Under the pieces are notes generated by a model. It was not told the origin of the DNA, ran no database searches, and was given only the letters and a program-made list of their open reading frames with translations. Below are positions 15,138 through 15,788 of a stretch of DNA of 15,788 nt, piece by piece; position 1 is the first letter of the stretch; every line of letters begins with the position of its first letter. The position numbers and the translations under genes are program-made. The DNA comes from an uncultured Bacteroidales bacterium (lineage in GTDB: Bacteria; Bacteroidota; Bacteroidia; Bacteroidales; UBA932): positions 1 through 15,788 of the forward strand of contig URCV01000044.1 of NCBI GenBank assembly GCA_900546445.1, read 5' to 3'.

Positions 15138-15788
15138 ATGACGAATGCTGATATTATATTGAAATATGCTGCATTTCACGGGGGAACCCTCGTGAGGAAG
15201 GAATTTATGCCTTGGTTTGAATCCGCCTATCCTAACGGATCTGTCCGGAGCATGGATACCGAACTGCGTCAAATGGTTGCGGCAGGAATGCTGGAGAGGA
15301 TAGGATACGGACAGTTCCGACTATGCCCAGATGTGAAACCTCAGTATAGTCCTATTGTAAGCACAGAGATGAAGACGTTGTTCTCTAGTATCAAAGAGAG
15401 ATACCCTTATGCAGCGTTCTGTATCTGGCAGGCAAGGACGGTATCTTCATTCATGCAGCATGTCCCCAGTATTGATGTCCTGATTCTGGAGACGGACCGC
15501 AGCGCTGCCGAGGCTGTTTATGATGATGTCAGAGAATTGGTTGAAGGACGGACAGTCCTTCTGCGTCCTACTGAAAAGGAGTGCCGGCTTTATGCTTCAG
15601 GGACTCCATCCCTCCTAGTTAGGGATTTGATTTCGGAAGCTCCCATTATTCGCGTGGACGGTGTAACCACGGCCTCCCTAGAGAAAATTTTGGTCGATAT
15701 CACCATCGCTCCCGAGTTTGAGTTTGCCCGAGGTTCAGAACTATATACTATCTTTGAGAACGCCGACCAAGTATACCACATAGGTAAG
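15138..15788 (+). CDS. AbiEi-like (DUF6577) antitoxin of a type IV toxin-antitoxin system, 3' end outside window
   Basis: 217 codons are visible and the frame is open to the window edge. Residues 1-65 look like a winged helix-turn-helix (ADIILKYAAFHGGTLVRKEF, then ELRQMVAAGMLERIGYGQFRL), the DNA-binding domain of AbiEi. The rest has segments I recall from the DUF6577 family of Bacteroidota AbiEi-like proteins: YPYAAFCIWQA, RDLISEAPI, LEKILVDI and RGSELYTIFENA. Such proteins neutralise an AbiEii nucleotidyltransferase toxin encoded directly downstream; here that gene would lie beyond the window. Full-length members run slightly longer, so perhaps 20 or so residues are missing. Isoleucine codons are mainly ATT/ATC, unlike the ATA-rich neighbours, suggesting acquisition. 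A promoter with an inverted repeat immediately precedes it. Confidence 0.75.
   Translation, partial: MTNADIILKYAAFHGGTLVRKEFMPWFESAYPNGSVRSMDTELRQMVAAGMLERIGYGQFRLCPDVKPQYSPIVSTEMKTLFSSIKERYPYAAFCIWQARTVSSFMQHVPSIDVLILETDRSAAEAVYDDVRELVEGRTVLLRPTEKECRLYASGTPSLLVRDLISEAPIIRVDGVTTASLEKILVDITIAPEFEFARGSELYTIFENADQVYHIGK

Overview
The window looks like a chromosomal segment of a Bacteroidota bacterium, most likely of the order Bacteroidales. Three things point there. Starts lack strong Shine-Dalgarno sequences. Several genes are preceded by the Bacteroidota promoter boxes (TTTG about 19-20 nt upstream of TAnnTTTG). The gene content fits: lipoproteins with lipobox cysteines, a GH2-related secreted protein, and 5'-nucleotidase domains carried on separate genes. 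The genus cannot be told from this. No rRNA, tRNA, CRISPR array or insertion sequence was seen, and no gene-free stretch exceeds about 135 bases.

Left, 1-5525 (+): a defence cassette. It holds the 3' end of a probable SNF2-type helicase with a coiled-coil tail, then a type III restriction-modification pair: Mod, a beta-class adenine methyltransferase, and Res, a DEAH translocase with a C-terminal PD-(D/E)XK nuclease. The central part of mod is visibly AT-rich.

Middle, 5660-15048: ordinary chromosomal genes. A rubredoxin gene lies on the minus strand. A tight + operon (5978-9817) encodes an ABC exporter (ATPase and ABC-2 permease) and a periplasmic 5'-nucleotidase split over two lipoprotein genes, C-terminal domain first. 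It abuts, stop codon to stop codon, a minus-strand cluster read recR-mntP-corA (11959 down to 9818). Divergent from recR is a + operon (12021-15048) of an SGNH/GDSL lipoprotein hydrolase, a PnuC-type transporter and a secreted GH2-like protein that has lost most of its catalytic barrel.

Right edge, 15138-15788 (+): the first gene of a probable AbiE (type IV) toxin-antitoxin operon, a DUF6577/AbiEi-like antitoxin cut off by the window end. Its promoter is embedded in a near-perfect 16-bp inverted repeat, a likely autoregulatory operator.

The points most worth a second look are this operator-promoter arrangement, the barrel-deleted GH2 protein, the recurrent placement of the -7 box 4-7 nt before a start codon (suggesting leaderless mRNAs), and the helicase-Mod-Res layout. 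I did not find convincing evidence for a wholly new system.
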